Shown piece after piece: positions 7,328-19,384 of a stretch of 64,000 nucleotides of DNA. The DNA is from Cerasicoccus frondis (lineage in GTDB: Bacteria > Verrucomicrobiota > Verrucomicrobiia > Opitutales > Cerasicoccaceae), in contig JAVDPC010000004.1 in NCBI GenBank assembly GCA_031296915.1, positions 186,001 to 250,000 of the forward strand, given 5' to 3'. A program made the position numbers and the translations under genes. The stretch's first letter is position 1, and every line of letters begins with the position of its first letter. Under the pieces are notes generated by a model that saw only the letters and a program-made list of their open reading frames with translations, ran no database searches and had not been told where the DNA came from.

Positions 7328-10300
7328 ATGCTTCCCAACATGCCTCGAAACCCAACCATTCGACTACTGCTAACCGCATGGATGCTGTTTGTCGGCGCAC
7401 TGTATGCCGACGACCAACTTGGCGATCCGAAAACCATTTGGCAACAAGCCAACCAAGCCTATCAGGACCACTCTTACCAAAAAGCGGCCAGCCTTTACGA
7501 GCAATTGTCCAAGCTGGAAACGCTGCCCAGCGGCCTGAGCCGGGACGAGCTCGATTTCCGCCTCGCCGATGCCCAATGGCGCAACCTAAGCGCCACCCGT
7601 CAGTCTGACACGCAGTCCATCAACGCGCCCCGCCAGCAATTGGAAGAGCTGGCCGCCAAGCTGCAAAAACAGGCCAAGGGCGCCCGCCCCCCTCAACTTT
7701 GGGCCGAGATTCAAGCATCCCTCGGCGACTCCTATTGGCTGTCGCCACAATTTCGCACTTGGGGCCTGGCTTGGCGGCATTACGAACAAGCACTGAGTTG
7801 GTGGGCTGGCTCAACCAAGATCGACCTCGCCCGCGAGCAATATTTAGACATCGTTTTCCGCGCAGCTGAACCTCCTTCAAACCAGAAAGTAGTCTGGCGC
7901 TTTGGTTACTATGGCAACTGGATGCCCACGCAAGTGCTGGAAAACGCCGTCAGCATTGCGCAAACCTCCGAACAAAAAGCCTACGCCAACTACCTGCTCG
8001 CCCTAACCTACGCTCGCCAATACAATGCTGAGTCCATGAAGGCGCAAGGCGCCTTCGAAGCAGCGCTCGAAGCGCCCAAGAGCGACTGGGCCGATAACGC
8101 GCTTTTCCACTTCGCCGAATGGGCCGAGCGCATGGGCGCTAGCTACTGGGATGACAATGGCCACTTTCAGCACGAAGGCGATCCCGCATTGGCGCTCAAG
8201 CTTTACCACGAACTCCTCAGCCGTTATCAGGAAGGCGAATCCAACTATTGGAAACAGGCCGAGCAGCGCATTGAAAACATTACCCAGCGCGACATCCAAA
8301 TCTATGTCGGCTCAAATTTCCTTCCCGGCAACACAATCGAATTTTCGCTTAATTGGCGCAACGTCGACCAAGTCAGCATTGGCGTTTATCAGATCGACCT
8401 GATCAAGGCCTACCAACCGCCCGAAGATAATTCCAATAACTCGCCCTATTTCGCGCAAGATTACAACTTGAGCGATCTCACGCCAGCCATTCGCCTTACC
8501 CGCGAATCGGACGGCAAGCCGTATGCCCAGCAAAGTGATAACATCACGGTGGATGCTGGTCTGCCCGTTGGCGCTTATGTGATTCAGGCTGAAGGCGGCG
8601 GTAAGACGGCGCAGGCGCTCCTGCTCATTTCCCAACAAGTCGTCACCACCATGCGGGACAACGAAACGATACTCGCCTGGCTGACCGACGCACAAACCGG
8701 CGAACCATTAGGCGAAGCTTCAGTCACGGCCTGGATTGGCAATTACCAAAATCGCAACAACCAAACCACCATGAACTGGACGAGCGCAACGCTCTCGACG
8801 GACGAAGATGGATTGGCGCGCTTTACCCAAAAGGATTTCACCGCTTTAAAAGCAGCCTTCAACGAATACGAAGCGCTGATCATCCTAACGGAAAAAGACG
8901 GCGATTTCACCGCCGCTAGCGCCAACAGCAACTTCTACAACTACCAAGCAGAAACGAATCCACAGGACGGAGACGCCTGGAAAATCTATGCTTTCACCGA
9001 CCGCCCCGCATACCGCCCGGGTGACACCGTTCACTGGAAGGCAATCGCCCGGCTGCGCGCGACGCTTTCTAACTGGGCTCCGCCATCCACCGGCCAGGCA
9101 ATTCGCTACCGCATCAGCGGACCGCAAGGCGATGAAGTCAGCAGCGGCGTCATGACGCTCAATGAATACGGCAGCATGTGGGGCGAGCTAACGCTGGAGT
9201 CAGATTGGCCGCTCGGGATGTATCGCATCGAGTTTCGACTCGATAACCAGGGCGACAACCACATTGGCAGCGCCGAGCTTTTCCGCTTGGAGGAATACAA
9301 ACTGCCTGAGTTCAAAGTGGCCGTGCAAACCGTTAGTGAAAAGGGAGAAGCCGCCACGGCCTACCGTCTCGGCGATGATGTAGAAGTGGAGATCACTGCC
9401 GATTATTATTTCGGCGGCGCCGTGACCAACGCCGAAGTCAACGTCGTCGTGCGCGAAAGCCCATACTATCATTACTGGCTCCCGCCCACCCCCTACCCCT
9501 GGTTGCGCAGCAGCATGCCAAGCCACTACAACCCCGGACGGGAAGTCTTGAATGAAACTTTAAAAACCGACGCCGAAGGCCGCGCCATACTCACCCTCCC
9601 CACCAACGCCAGCTCGCCTCACGATCTGGAATACTCCATCGAAGCGCGCGTGGTGGACGAATCACGCCGTGAAGTCAGCGGCCGCGCTTCCATCCGTGCA
9701 ACACGGGCGCCTTACTTCGTCAACGTCCAACCTGAGCGCATACTTTATCGACCCGGCGAACGCGCTGAAGTCACAGTCAAAGCTGTCAACGCAAACGACG
9801 ACCCCGTCGAAGTCGAAGGGCGTATTCGCCTGACACGCGAAGAGTGGATGCAGGTTTGGCGCGGTCCAGATGGCGAAGAAATTTCCGGTAAAGAATACGA
9901 CCGCCGCATTAAAAAGGGCGCTGGTTTGTTCTCTTCTGCATTGGACCCCAAGGACTGGACCATGATTCGCCAGGGCTACGATGTAGAGGAATTAAAAGTC
10001 GCGACCTTGCGCACCAATCAGGCAGGCGAAGCCAAGTTCGAATTCCCCGTTGATAAAACCGGCTACTATCGCATTTACTGGGTCAGCAAACCGGAGCGCA
10101 GCGCCCCGATCAAAGCCGATGCTGCAATCTGGGCGGCAGACTCTGCATCGCAAAGTATTGGTTTCCATGGCGGCCTGAAAATTGTCACTGACGAAGAATC
10201 ATTTCGCGAAGGCCGCCGCGCCCCAGTCATGATAACGGCCAGTGAATCAGGCAACTGGGTGCTCTTCACCGTGCAAGGGGCAGGCTTGATCGACACCCGT

Positions 10301-13225
10301 GTCGTTTACCTGGAAGGCAACGTTAAACTACTCGAACTGGACGTCGATGGAGCGTGGATTCCCAATGTCCGCCTGCAGGCTAACAGCAACAAAGATCTGC
10401 AAACCAATCAAGACAGCCAGGATATCAATATTCCGCCTGACAAACATTTCCTAGATGTATCGGTGACAACCAACGCAGAGAGCTATCTTCCCCGCGAAAA
10501 GGCCACTGCTCTAATCACGACGCGTGACATCGACGGCAAGCCGGTTTCTGCGGAAGTCGCTCTGTCTGTCTTCGACGAAGCGGTACTGGCGATCCAACCG
10601 ACGCTGGCCCCCGACCCGCGCGAATTCTTCTATGGCCAGACACGCCCGATTCGGATCTACACCACCACCTCCCAAAGCATGCGCCGTTTCGAAGTCATTA
10701 AAAGAGTGGCCGATGCTTCAACACCTAGCCGCGGCTGGAGAGCCGATGGCTCGGAAAACGATTTTGGCTATAAAGAGGGAGCGGCGCTTGAATTAGCTGG
10801 CGTCGATGCGTTTGCCCCCGCCCCCCCCATGCTGATGAGTCGAGGCATGGCAACTGGAGAAGCACTTAAGGCAAGCAAAGACTTGAGCGCAGCGCCACCA
10901 ACCGAGCCAAACGTAATCGTTCGTACGGATTTTCGTTCAACGGTCCTGTGGAAGCCAGCCATCGTCACCGACGTCAATGGCCAGGCGAACGTGGATTTTG
11001 AATTTCCAGACAACCTGACTACTTGGAACCTCGAGGCTCACGCAGTCGGTCTGCCTGCGAGCTTTGGCGAAGGAGCAGCACAGGCTAAGACCAGGCTACC
11101 GCTCATTGCCCGCCTGCAAACGCCTCGTTTCCTCGTCACGGGCGATGAACTAACCATAACTGGCGTCATCAATAACAACACCGGCAGCGTCGCATCCGTT
11201 CGCGCTGAACTTGTCATGAATGGTGGAGTAACGTTAGCCAACTCTGCAATGCAAAGTATCGATGTCCCAGCGCACGGTTCAGCTCAGGTCAACTGGACCA
11301 TCGAAGTGCAATCACCCGGCGATGTGAAGTTTCAACTGTCCGCCAAATCATCCACGCATGGCGACGCCATGGAGCTCACCATTCCTGCTTACGAGCACGG
11401 CATCGATAAATTCCTCGCACGCAGTGGTAAGATGACCACGCAAAACCTGGAGCTGGACTTGGAGATACCCAAGTTTAAGCCAGAGGGGGCCCGCTTCACC
11501 CTGCATCTCTCACCGAGCATCGCCACGACCATGCTCGATGCCCTGCCTTATTTGGCGCAGTATCCTTACGGCTGCACCGAGCAAACCATGAGCCGTTTTC
11601 TACCTGCAGTCATTGTTGCTCAAACCCTGAATGACCTTGGGCTTTCGGCCAATGAGATACTACACCAAAACTTCGGCGGCATCGAAACAGATACCCAAAG
11701 CGACGTTGTGCAAAAGACAAAGCCCAAGAAGGAAGGCGACTTAACCGACCTCGACAGCATGGTGGCCGAAGGACTCAAACGCCTCACCGACTTTCAGCAT
11801 GACGACGGCGGTTGGGGCTGGTGGAAAAACGACCAAAGCGACCCATTCATGTCGGCCTATGTGGTTTGGGGGCTCACGCTCGCTCAACAGGCAGGCCAAA
11901 GTGTCGACGCCAACTTGCTGCGTCGCGGGCGTGATTACCTCAACCTGCGACTAGTCGACTTTGAGAGCACTTACGACACCCAGGCTTGGTTACTGCACGC
12001 CCTCGCCATTGCGAATCGCGGCGCCAGCGACGCCAAGCCAGGCAAAAACGAAGCCAAAGCCTTTGCCAATCTTTGGAAGAATCGCGATCAAATGCAGGCG
12101 TATTCCCGTGCGCTCACTGCGATTTCGGCCAAGCACTTTGGCTTCAATGAAGAAGCTAAAATTCTGGCCGAAAACTTGGCCAATGGCGTCAAGCTCGACA
12201 ACAATCCGCAAGGCTCCATCCTCCTAAATGGCAACACCGCAACACCGGAAGACACCGCCTTGCCCACAGCGCACTGGGGTGAGGACGGCCTTTACTACCG
12301 TTGGTCACGAGGCGCCGTTGAGTCGACTGCATTTGTGCTGATGGCGCTCATGGACATCGACCCGAATAGTGAACTCGTAGAACCAACCATGAACTGGCTC
12401 GTGAAAAATCGTCGTGGCGCTCAATGGAGCAACACGCGCGACACCGCCATCGTCGTCCTCGCACTCAACAGTTGGTTGAAGACCAGCGGCGAGCTAAAAG
12501 CTAACGGTCAATATGTCGCGCTGCTTAATGGCGAAAACATCGCAGAGATCACGATAACCCCTGACACGGTACTGACTGCGCCTCACGTATTTGAAGTGCC
12601 GGTGGATAAACTTAAGCCCAATGAAAGCAACACACTAACTTTGCAACGCAAAGCTGGGGAGTCGCCGTTGTATTTCGCCACCCGATTCAATTTCTTCTCA
12701 CTGGAAGATCCTATTTTAGCAGCAGGCAATGAAATCTTCGTTGAGCGAAAGTATGAGCGCACCTACCCGATCAAAACCTTGCTGGAAGGTTATGAATCAC
12801 AATCATCACCGCTGACAAATGGCGGCGAAGCCACGACAGGTGATCGCATTGAAGCCATTGTTACGATCGAGGCTAAAAACAACTTAGAGTATATACTCAT
12901 CGAAGACTTGAAGCCTGCAGGCTTTGAAGCAGTCGCCCTGCAAAGTGGCGCGCCGCTTTACGCCCGGGAACTGCGGCCCAGCGCACTGGACCGCCAAGAT
13001 CGTTACACCGGCCGACAACAGTGGATTTACCAAGAATTGCGCGACCGGCAGATCGCCAGCTTCATCAGCCAACTGCCGCAAGGTCTTTGGGAGTTGCGAT
13101 ACGAACTGCGCGCGGAGACGCCGGGTGACTTCAGCGCCCTGCCCGTCATTGCCGAAGCCATGTATGTGCCGGAGATCAAGGGCAACAGCGTCGAAATGAA
13201 AGTAACCGTCGAAGACAAAGAGTAA
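7328..13225 (+). CDS. Bacterial alpha-2-macroglobulin family protein
   Basis: This 1965-residue protein is the largest in the window. It starts with a signal peptide (LLLTAWMLFVGALYA), then an alpha-helical repeat region to about residue 300. Macroglobulin-like beta domains follow, including an MG2-type segment near residue 550 (DRPAYRPGDTVHWK). At residues 1415-1419 lies GCTEQ, the thioester motif of alpha-2-macroglobulins, with an alpha-toroid (DDGGWGWWKNDQSDPFMSAYV) after it. Such proteins trap proteases covalently in the periplasm. Many bacterial homologues sit beside a pbpC transglycosylase gene; none is here. Two palindromic repeat copies (10140-10156, 11241-11257) and a third at 12638-12654 are read in frame. 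It ends one base before the convergent ligA stop. Confidence 0.92.
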   Translation: MLPNMPRNPTIRLLLTAWMLFVGALYADDQLGDPKTIWQQANQAYQDHSYQKAASLYEQLSKLETLPSGLSRDELDFRLADAQWRNLSATRQSDTQSINAPRQQLEELAAKLQKQAKGARPPQLWAEIQASLGDSYWLSPQFRTWGLAWRHYEQALSWWAGSTKIDLAREQYLDIVFRAAEPPSNQKVVWRFGYYGNWMPTQVLENAVSIAQTSEQKAYANYLLALTYARQYNAESMKAQGAFEAALEAPKSDWADNALFHFAEWAERMGASYWDDNGHFQHEGDPALALKLYHELLSRYQEGESNYWKQAEQRIENITQRDIQIYVGSNFLPGNTIEFSLNWRNVDQVSIGVYQIDLIKAYQPPEDNSNNSPYFAQDYNLSDLTPAIRLTRESDGKPYAQQSDNITVDAGLPVGAYVIQAEGGGKTAQALLLISQQVVTTMRDNETILAWLTDAQTGEPLGEASVTAWIGNYQNRNNQTTMNWTSATLSTDEDGLARFTQKDFTALKAAFNEYEALIILTEKDGDFTAASANSNFYNYQAETNPQDGDAWKIYAFTDRPAYRPGDTVHWKAIARLRATLSNWAPPSTGQAIRYRISGPQGDEVSSGVMTLNEYGSMWGELTLESDWPLGMYRIEFRLDNQGDNHIGSAELFRLEEYKLPEFKVAVQTVSEKGEAATAYRLGDDVEVEITADYYFGGAVTNAEVNVVVRESPYYHYWLPPTPYPWLRSSMPSHYNPGREVLNETLKTDAEGRAILTLPTNASSPHDLEYSIEARVVDESRREVSGRASIRATRAPYFVNVQPERILYRPGERAEVTVKAVNANDDPVEVEGRIRLTREEWMQVWRGPDGEEISGKEYDRRIKKGAGLFSSALDPKDWTMIRQGYDVEELKVATLRTNQAGEAKFEFPVDKTGYYRIYWVSKPERSAPIKADAAIWAADSASQSIGFHGGLKIVTDEESFREGRRAPVMITASESGNWVLFTVQGAGLIDTRVVYLEGNVKLLELDVDGAWIPNVRLQANSNKDLQTNQDSQDINIPPDKHFLDVSVTTNAESYLPREKATALITTRDIDGKPVSAEVALSVFDEAVLAIQPTLAPDPREFFYGQTRPIRIYTTTSQSMRRFEVIKRVADASTPSRGWRADGSENDFGYKEGAALELAGVDAFAPAPPMLMSRGMATGEALKASKDLSAAPPTEPNVIVRTDFRSTVLWKPAIVTDVNGQANVDFEFPDNLTTWNLEAHAVGLPASFGEGAAQAKTRLPLIARLQTPRFLVTGDELTITGVINNNTGSVASVRAELVMNGGVTLANSAMQSIDVPAHGSAQVNWTIEVQSPGDVKFQLSAKSSTHGDAMELTIPAYEHGIDKFLARSGKMTTQNLELDLEIPKFKPEGARFTLHLSPSIATTMLDALPYLAQYPYGCTEQTMSRFLPAVIVAQTLNDLGLSANEILHQNFGGIETDTQSDVVQKTKPKKEGDLTDLDSMVAEGLKRLTDFQHDDGGWGWWKNDQSDPFMSAYVVWGLTLAQQAGQSVDANLLRRGRDYLNLRLVDFESTYDTQAWLLHALAIANRGASDAKPGKNEAKAFANLWKNRDQMQAYSRALTAISAKHFGFNEEAKILAENLANGVKLDNNPQGSILLNGNTATPEDTALPTAHWGEDGLYYRWSRGAVESTAFVLMALMDIDPNSELVEPTMNWLVKNRRGAQWSNTRDTAIVVLALNSWLKTSGELKANGQYVALLNGENIAEITITPDTVLTAPHVFEVPVDKLKPNESNTLTLQRKAGESPLYFATRFNFFSLEDPILAAGNEIFVERKYERTYPIKTLLEGYESQSSPLTNGGEATTGDRIEAIVTIEAKNNLEYILIEDLKPAGFEAVALQSGAPLYARELRPSALDRQDRYTGRQQWIYQELRDRQIASFISQLPQGLWELRYELRAETPGDFSALPVIAEAMYVPEIKGNSVEMKVTVEDKE
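10140..10156. repeat. Dispersed 17-bp palindrome (in alpha-2-macroglobulin gene)
   Basis: ACTCTGCATCGCAAAGT differs from the ACTTTGCNNYGCAAAGT family consensus at one base. It is translated as part of DSASQSI. Confidence 0.75.
11241..11257. repeat. Dispersed 17-bp palindrome (in alpha-2-macroglobulin gene)
   Basis: ACTCTGCAATGCAAAGT is translated as part of NSAMQSI, the same frame as the copy at 10140. Both share the TCT variant, which suggests related copies or a shared source. Confidence 0.75.
12638..12654. repeat. Dispersed 17-bp palindrome (in alpha-2-macroglobulin gene)
   Basis: ACTTTGCAACGCAAAGC is read in a different frame from the other two copies in this gene, as TLQRKA. Confidence 0.7.
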
Positions 13226-13226
13226 T

Positions 13227-15293
<2,067 letters not shown>

Positions 15294-15308
15294 TTAATTT
15301 CTGCACCG

Positions 15309-15959
15309 CTAACCGCGGTGACGCTCAGCAGACCATTTTTGAAAGACCGCCTCTTCCGCAATGAAGACATCCGGCAGCGCAACGGGGCGTAAAAGGCCGG
15401 GAGTGGCTAATACTTCCGGACACTTCGCCAAACTCGGCGCCCACTCCTGTGCGTGTGGCGGCGCTGGTTTCCAATTCTTACGCTGACGAAAATAAATTAA
15501 AGGCTCCGGAATTTCCGATAATACAGCATCCTCAACCGCAACTACAGTCTGCTCACCAGCTTGGAGCAAATTCCACCTGCCATGACGGAACTCAGAAATC
15601 ACATTAACCACCGCCCCCTGCCGGGCAGCTTGATAAGCCGCCGCCACAAAACTCAAGCTCCCATAGGTCCATACCGGCGTTTGCGCCCACTGAGGCAGGG
15701 CTTTCCAAGTCCGAATCGCCATAGCCGATAAGCGTATCCCTAAAATTGAGCCCGGACCTTCGGCATGAACAAAACCGCCAATATCAGCCAGCGTCAGCTT
15801 TGCATCGCAAAGTATATTTGATACGCCGTCAAAAATCCCCTCTAACGCTGGCGTTTCCGGAGAGGTTTCGGCGAGCCATTGGCCATCCGACCAGAGTCCC
15901 GTAAAACACCTGGGAGAAGCAGCGTCGATAACGAGTAAAGGCTGATCAGGCAATTTCAT
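15309..15959 (-). CDS. tsaB: TsaB-like tRNA t6A biosynthesis protein
   Basis: TsaB is the inactive-kinase-fold partner of TsaD in making N6-threonylcarbamoyladenosine on ANN-decoding tRNAs. The 216-residue protein begins LLVIDAASPRCFTGLWSDG, the ASKHA phosphate-1 strand, and has GPGSILGIRLSAMAIRTW, which corresponds to the GPGSFTGLRIG signature of the family. Similarity weakens after about residue 130, as usual for TsaB. A palindromic repeat at 15797-15813 is read as ILCDAKL. The ATG at 15959 is preferred to a GTG one codon upstream. It lies 9-12 bp downstream of a small hypothetical gene and 72 bp upstream of ligA, all on one strand. A tcdA gene for the next step (cyclic t6A) is at 44 kb. 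Confidence 0.8.
   Translation of the reverse strand: MKLPDQPLLVIDAASPRCFTGLWSDGQWLAETSPETPALEGIFDGVSNILCDAKLTLADIGGFVHAEGPGSILGIRLSAMAIRTWKALPQWAQTPVWTYGSLSFVAAAYQAARQGAVVNVISEFRHGRWNLLQAGEQTVVAVEDAVLSEIPEPLIYFRQRKNWKPAPPHAQEWAPSLAKCPEVLATPGLLRPVALPDVFIAEEAVFQKWSAERHRG
15797..15813. repeat. Dispersed 17-bp palindrome (in tsaB)
   Basis: The minus strand reads ACTTTGCGATGCAAAGC. The tsaB frame translates it as LCDAK, a third reading-frame choice compared with FAMQS and LQRKA elsewhere. Confidence 0.77.
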
Positions 15960-15968
15960 CACACCGCC

Positions 15969-16259
15969 TTACTTCTCCAATTCCAGCCAGTTAGCGCGGA
16001 GGAGTCGCTTGGCGTCTCCCTCAGCAAGAATCATCCAGAGGTCGAGCGTATGATCCAGCTCGACATTGCGCATTTCACGCAGGGGCTGCTTGCGGTCATC
16101 GGCTTCAAGCTGCAACAGACCATTGGGAAACACCGAAAGTGTCCATCCGGTTTCCAGATGCGACAGCCAAACCTCCGGCGCGGAATCGTCCCCATCGGCA
16201 TCGGCAACCGAACGCAGTAGCTCCCGCATGCGTGCGGGAGTTGGATTCAGCTCAGTCAA
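15969..16259 (-). CDS. Small conserved-looking hypothetical protein
   Basis: This encodes 96 residues, acidic, with no membrane segment or signal peptide. Visible features are a helical MRELLRSVADADGDDSAPEVW start, an amphipathic WTLSVFPNGLLQLEADD stretch and a C-terminal LLRANWLELEK. I do not recognise a family. Its stop lies about 10 bases before the tsaB start, so translation of the two may be coupled. Codon use resembles its neighbours, supporting a real gene. Confidence 0.65.
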   Translation of the reverse strand: MTELNPTPARMRELLRSVADADGDDSAPEVWLSHLETGWTLSVFPNGLLQLEADDRKQPLREMRNVELDHTLDLWMILAEGDAKRLLRANWLELEK

Positions 16260-16413
16260 GCCATCTCTGTCGGTCGTGTGGTAGATGGAAGTAGGATTAA
16301 AATTGAAAAGTTAAGTCAGTCAAGAGAGCGATTTAGCAGGCAATGAGAGACATCCAATCTGGTCCTAAACTCAAGCTGGAGATAAATGCTAGCACTCCCC
16401 TGCTCGCCTCTTG

Positions 16414-17889
16414 TTAACTGAAGCGGCGCCAGAGCGCTGGTGAGAACAGCACCAACACGGCGTACAACTCCAAGCGCCCCAATATCATCAACAGACTGAG
16501 GACGAGCTTCGTTGGCTCGCGCAGGAAGCCATAGTTTTGGGTCGGCCCGACCTCGGCTAAACCAGGCCCGATATTGAACAGACAGGCAAAAACAGACGTC
16601 ACTTGCGCAGTGAAACCCAATGAGTGCTCCAGCATCGCCACCACCATGATGCCAGCCGCAAGCACGAGAAACAGAGTTAGCAACCAAGTAATGATGTTGT
16701 CCTGGTCTTCCTTGTCCAAGACCTTGCCATTGATGTGCAAGGGGCGAACCACACGGGTGCGATATGCCTTTTCAATTTGCAGTCGGCATACTTTAAACGC
16801 GACGACGAGGCGCACAACCTTAGCGCCTCCGGCAGTAGAACCCGAACAACCGCCAAACACCATCAGCACAAGCAACACCATGTGCCCGACCGGCAACCAC
16901 TGCTGAAAATCGACCGTGGAAAAGCCAGTCGTCGTCATGATCGACACGGTTTGGAAAGCGGCCGAGCGCAGTGAAGCTTCCCAATCATCGGTTTGCCCAA
17001 GCTCAGTGATAAGCATCAGTGTCAGCAGACAGGTCGAAAGCAGGATGATGGAATAATAAGCAATGACCTCGGTATTCGTCGTCAACGCACGCAGGCGCCC
17101 CTGCATCACACGCAGAAGGACAAAGAAACTCGTCCCGCCCAGGGCCATGAACACAATAATCGTCCACTGAATCGCCGCACTCGGAAAGGCGCCCAGGCTT
17201 GTATTGTAGACGCCAAAACCACCAGTGGAAAGGGTTGCAAACATGTGGCAAATGGCGTCGTACCAACTCATGCCCAGCATTTTTAAATTCAACATGCAGC
17301 AGGCAGATAGGGCCAAGTAGAGATAGGCAATCTGCAGGACTCCCTGCTGTATCCGCCCTGACTCGATATCCGTCGAAGCGCCGCTGGATTCATTCGAATA
17401 AAGAATCTTCGCGCCAGCCCCGAGAAAAGAGAGAATCGCCACGAAGAAAACCACAACGCCCAAGCCGCCGATCCATTGGCTCAGACAACGCCAAAATAAA
17501 AGGCCTCGTGGAAAAATATCCAAGTCGCCAAAAACAGAAGCCCCGGTCGTCGTTAAGCCAGACGCCGATTCAAAAACGCCGTCGGCAAAACTCGTATCCG
17601 GCAAAATGAGATAGTATGGGATCGCGCCAACGACGCTAGCCAGAATCCAGCCAAGGCCAATGGTGGCCAAGGCTTCTTTGCGAAACATTTTCGTCTGCGC
17701 ATTGCGGCCAAGGAATGCCAGCGTGATAGCCAAAACCAATGCAATGCAGATGCTAATGATCCACTCTTCGCGCGCCAGATCATCGAGTTCACCGTAAAAC
17801 ATTTCACCCACGAGATAGCTCACGAGGAACGCCAGCGCCACGGTCGACATGATCACGCTGAGTAATTTTGCGATGATCGGATAATTCAC
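16414..17889 (-). CDS. trkH: TrkH-type potassium transporter subunit
   Basis: This 491-residue membrane protein is the pore subunit of the Trk/Ktr potassium uptake system. The four pore-loop filters are visible: TTTGASVF, STGGFGVYNT, TTTGFSTVDF and FNIGPGL, each with the glycine that lines the potassium filter. CSGSTAGGAK before the sixth helix region is also typical. The start overlaps the trkA stop by four bases (17886-17889), so the two are translationally coupled, and the order trkA-trkH gives the gating and pore subunits together. Confidence 0.95.
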   Translation of the reverse strand: MNYPIIAKLLSVIMSTVALAFLVSYLVGEMFYGELDDLAREEWIISICIALVLAITLAFLGRNAQTKMFRKEALATIGLGWILASVVGAIPYYLILPDTSFADGVFESASGLTTTGASVFGDLDIFPRGLLFWRCLSQWIGGLGVVVFFVAILSFLGAGAKILYSNESSGASTDIESGRIQQGVLQIAYLYLALSACCMLNLKMLGMSWYDAICHMFATLSTGGFGVYNTSLGAFPSAAIQWTIIVFMALGGTSFFVLLRVMQGRLRALTTNTEVIAYYSIILLSTCLLTLMLITELGQTDDWEASLRSAAFQTVSIMTTTGFSTVDFQQWLPVGHMVLLVLMVFGGCSGSTAGGAKVVRLVVAFKVCRLQIEKAYRTRVVRPLHINGKVLDKEDQDNIITWLLTLFLVLAAGIMVVAMLEHSLGFTAQVTSVFACLFNIGPGLAEVGPTQNYGFLREPTKLVLSLLMILGRLELYAVLVLFSPALWRRFS

Positions 17890-19235
17890 GTCAGCAGTTT
17901 GATGAGTTCCTTCTCGCGATCTTCGCGAACAACGACCACCACGCGGTCACCAGATAATATCTTGTCGTCGGCCCCTGGCACTTTTGCCAAAAATTTGTGC
18001 AACAGCACCACGATCACCGCGCCCTTGGGGAATGAAATTTCACGGATCGTCTTATTGATGACCGGGCTGTCCTGCGATACGCGGATTTCCAGGATCTTGG
18101 CCGGACCTTCTGGTAGGCTGGCCAACTCGGTGAAAGGCTCCGTGGAAATGTAACGCATGATCTCGGCCACGGTCGCCTGACGCGGCGCCACCGCCAGTTC
18201 AACGCCCAGAGTCTGACGCAAAGTCCCCAGGATCTCTTCGTAGTCAGGCTTATTAATGACAAGTTGCACGTGCTTGGCGCCCAGTTGGCGCGCCTGCAGG
18301 CAAGTCATGATGTTATCCTCGTCGTCTTTGGTGCAGGCGACAAAGTAATCCGCCGCACCAACCTGCTCCTCCTCCATCAGTCGCAGCGAAGTCGCCGACC
18401 CGTGGATGACGGTGATGTGTGGAAAGCGCTCCGCCAGACTCTGGCAGAGCTTTACATCGTGCTCGATCAGGCGTATTTTAAAGCGCGGGTTTTTGAGCAA
18501 ACGAATCAACGCAATCGCTGTTTCCGATCCACCGAAAAGCACAATGCGGAGCAGCTCGATTTTCTTTTCGGGCGAGAGCTGGTCTTTGGTTTGGCTAAGC
18601 GCCTCGGGCGGACCTACGAGCGTCACGCACTGCCCCATTTGCAAAGTGCTGTCCGCAGTTGGCACCTCTGAGCTCTCACCGTCCTGAATCAGGCCGATTC
18701 GCACGCCCGGCGGTAGTCGCACTTCCTTCAGTGGCTTGCCGTTCAGCTTGGATTTCGGGCTGATGCGGATTTGCTGCACCTCAATCTCTCCGCGGGCAAA
18801 ATTCTCCACCGCCACGCGACTGGGATTGCGGATCGACTTGGCCAGCTCCACGGCGGAAAGCGCCTCTGGATTCAATAGGAAGTCGATGCCGAAGTGAATC
18901 TGGTAATTAACGATGGAATTATCGCTATAAGTCTGATCATGAATGCGCGCAATGGTCGTCTTGGCGCCCAGCGCCTTGGCCAGCGAACAGGCAATCAGGT
19001 TCGTGCGGTCATCACTCGTCATCGCGAGGAAGAAATGACAAGTGCCCGCGCCGCTCTTTTTAAGGACTTCTGCGGAAGCTCCATGGTCTACGACCACACG
19101 CACGTCCAACGATTCATCCACCTCCTGGGCAATCGCGTCATTACTCTCGATCACCGTAACATCATGCCCAGTGATGCTCAGCGTCTCACAAAGAAAACGA
19201 CCGACCTCGCCGGCTCCAACCACCAAAATTTTCAT
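17886..19235 (-). CDS. trkA: TrkA potassium transport regulatory subunit
   Basis: The 449-residue cytosolic protein has two RCK_N-RCK_C units. The first Rossmann fold starts MKILVVGAGEVGRFL with an acidic VIES at the end of beta-2, so NAD(H) binding is expected. The second begins near residue 232 with IVLFGGSETAIALIRLL and RLIEHD. TrkA forms a gating ring under TrkH and responds to NADH/ATP. The full double-RCK length matches E. coli TrkA (458 residues). It is the upstream gene of the trkA-trkH pair. Confidence 0.95.
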   Translation of the reverse strand: MKILVVGAGEVGRFLCETLSITGHDVTVIESNDAIAQEVDESLDVRVVVDHGASAEVLKKSGAGTCHFFLAMTSDDRTNLIACSLAKALGAKTTIARIHDQTYSDNSIVNYQIHFGIDFLLNPEALSAVELAKSIRNPSRVAVENFARGEIEVQQIRISPKSKLNGKPLKEVRLPPGVRIGLIQDGESSEVPTADSTLQMGQCVTLVGPPEALSQTKDQLSPEKKIELLRIVLFGGSETAIALIRLLKNPRFKIRLIEHDVKLCQSLAERFPHITVIHGSATSLRLMEEEQVGAADYFVACTKDDEDNIMTCLQARQLGAKHVQLVINKPDYEEILGTLRQTLGVELAVAPRQATVAEIMRYISTEPFTELASLPEGPAKILEIRVSQDSPVINKTIREISFPKGAVIVVLLHKFLAKVPGADDKILSGDRVVVVVREDREKELIKLLT

Positions 19236-19384
19236 GACAGCAAATGATCCCCCCTACGACGCCTCAACCCGCAATCGAGAAGCGACGGCATACAACAGTT
19301 TGGGCGCAGGTGAGCGCAGTTAACAAATTGAATGGCATCTAGCGTCCCATATTCACAAGTTGTCCGCTCAAAGGGAAGGGTAAA

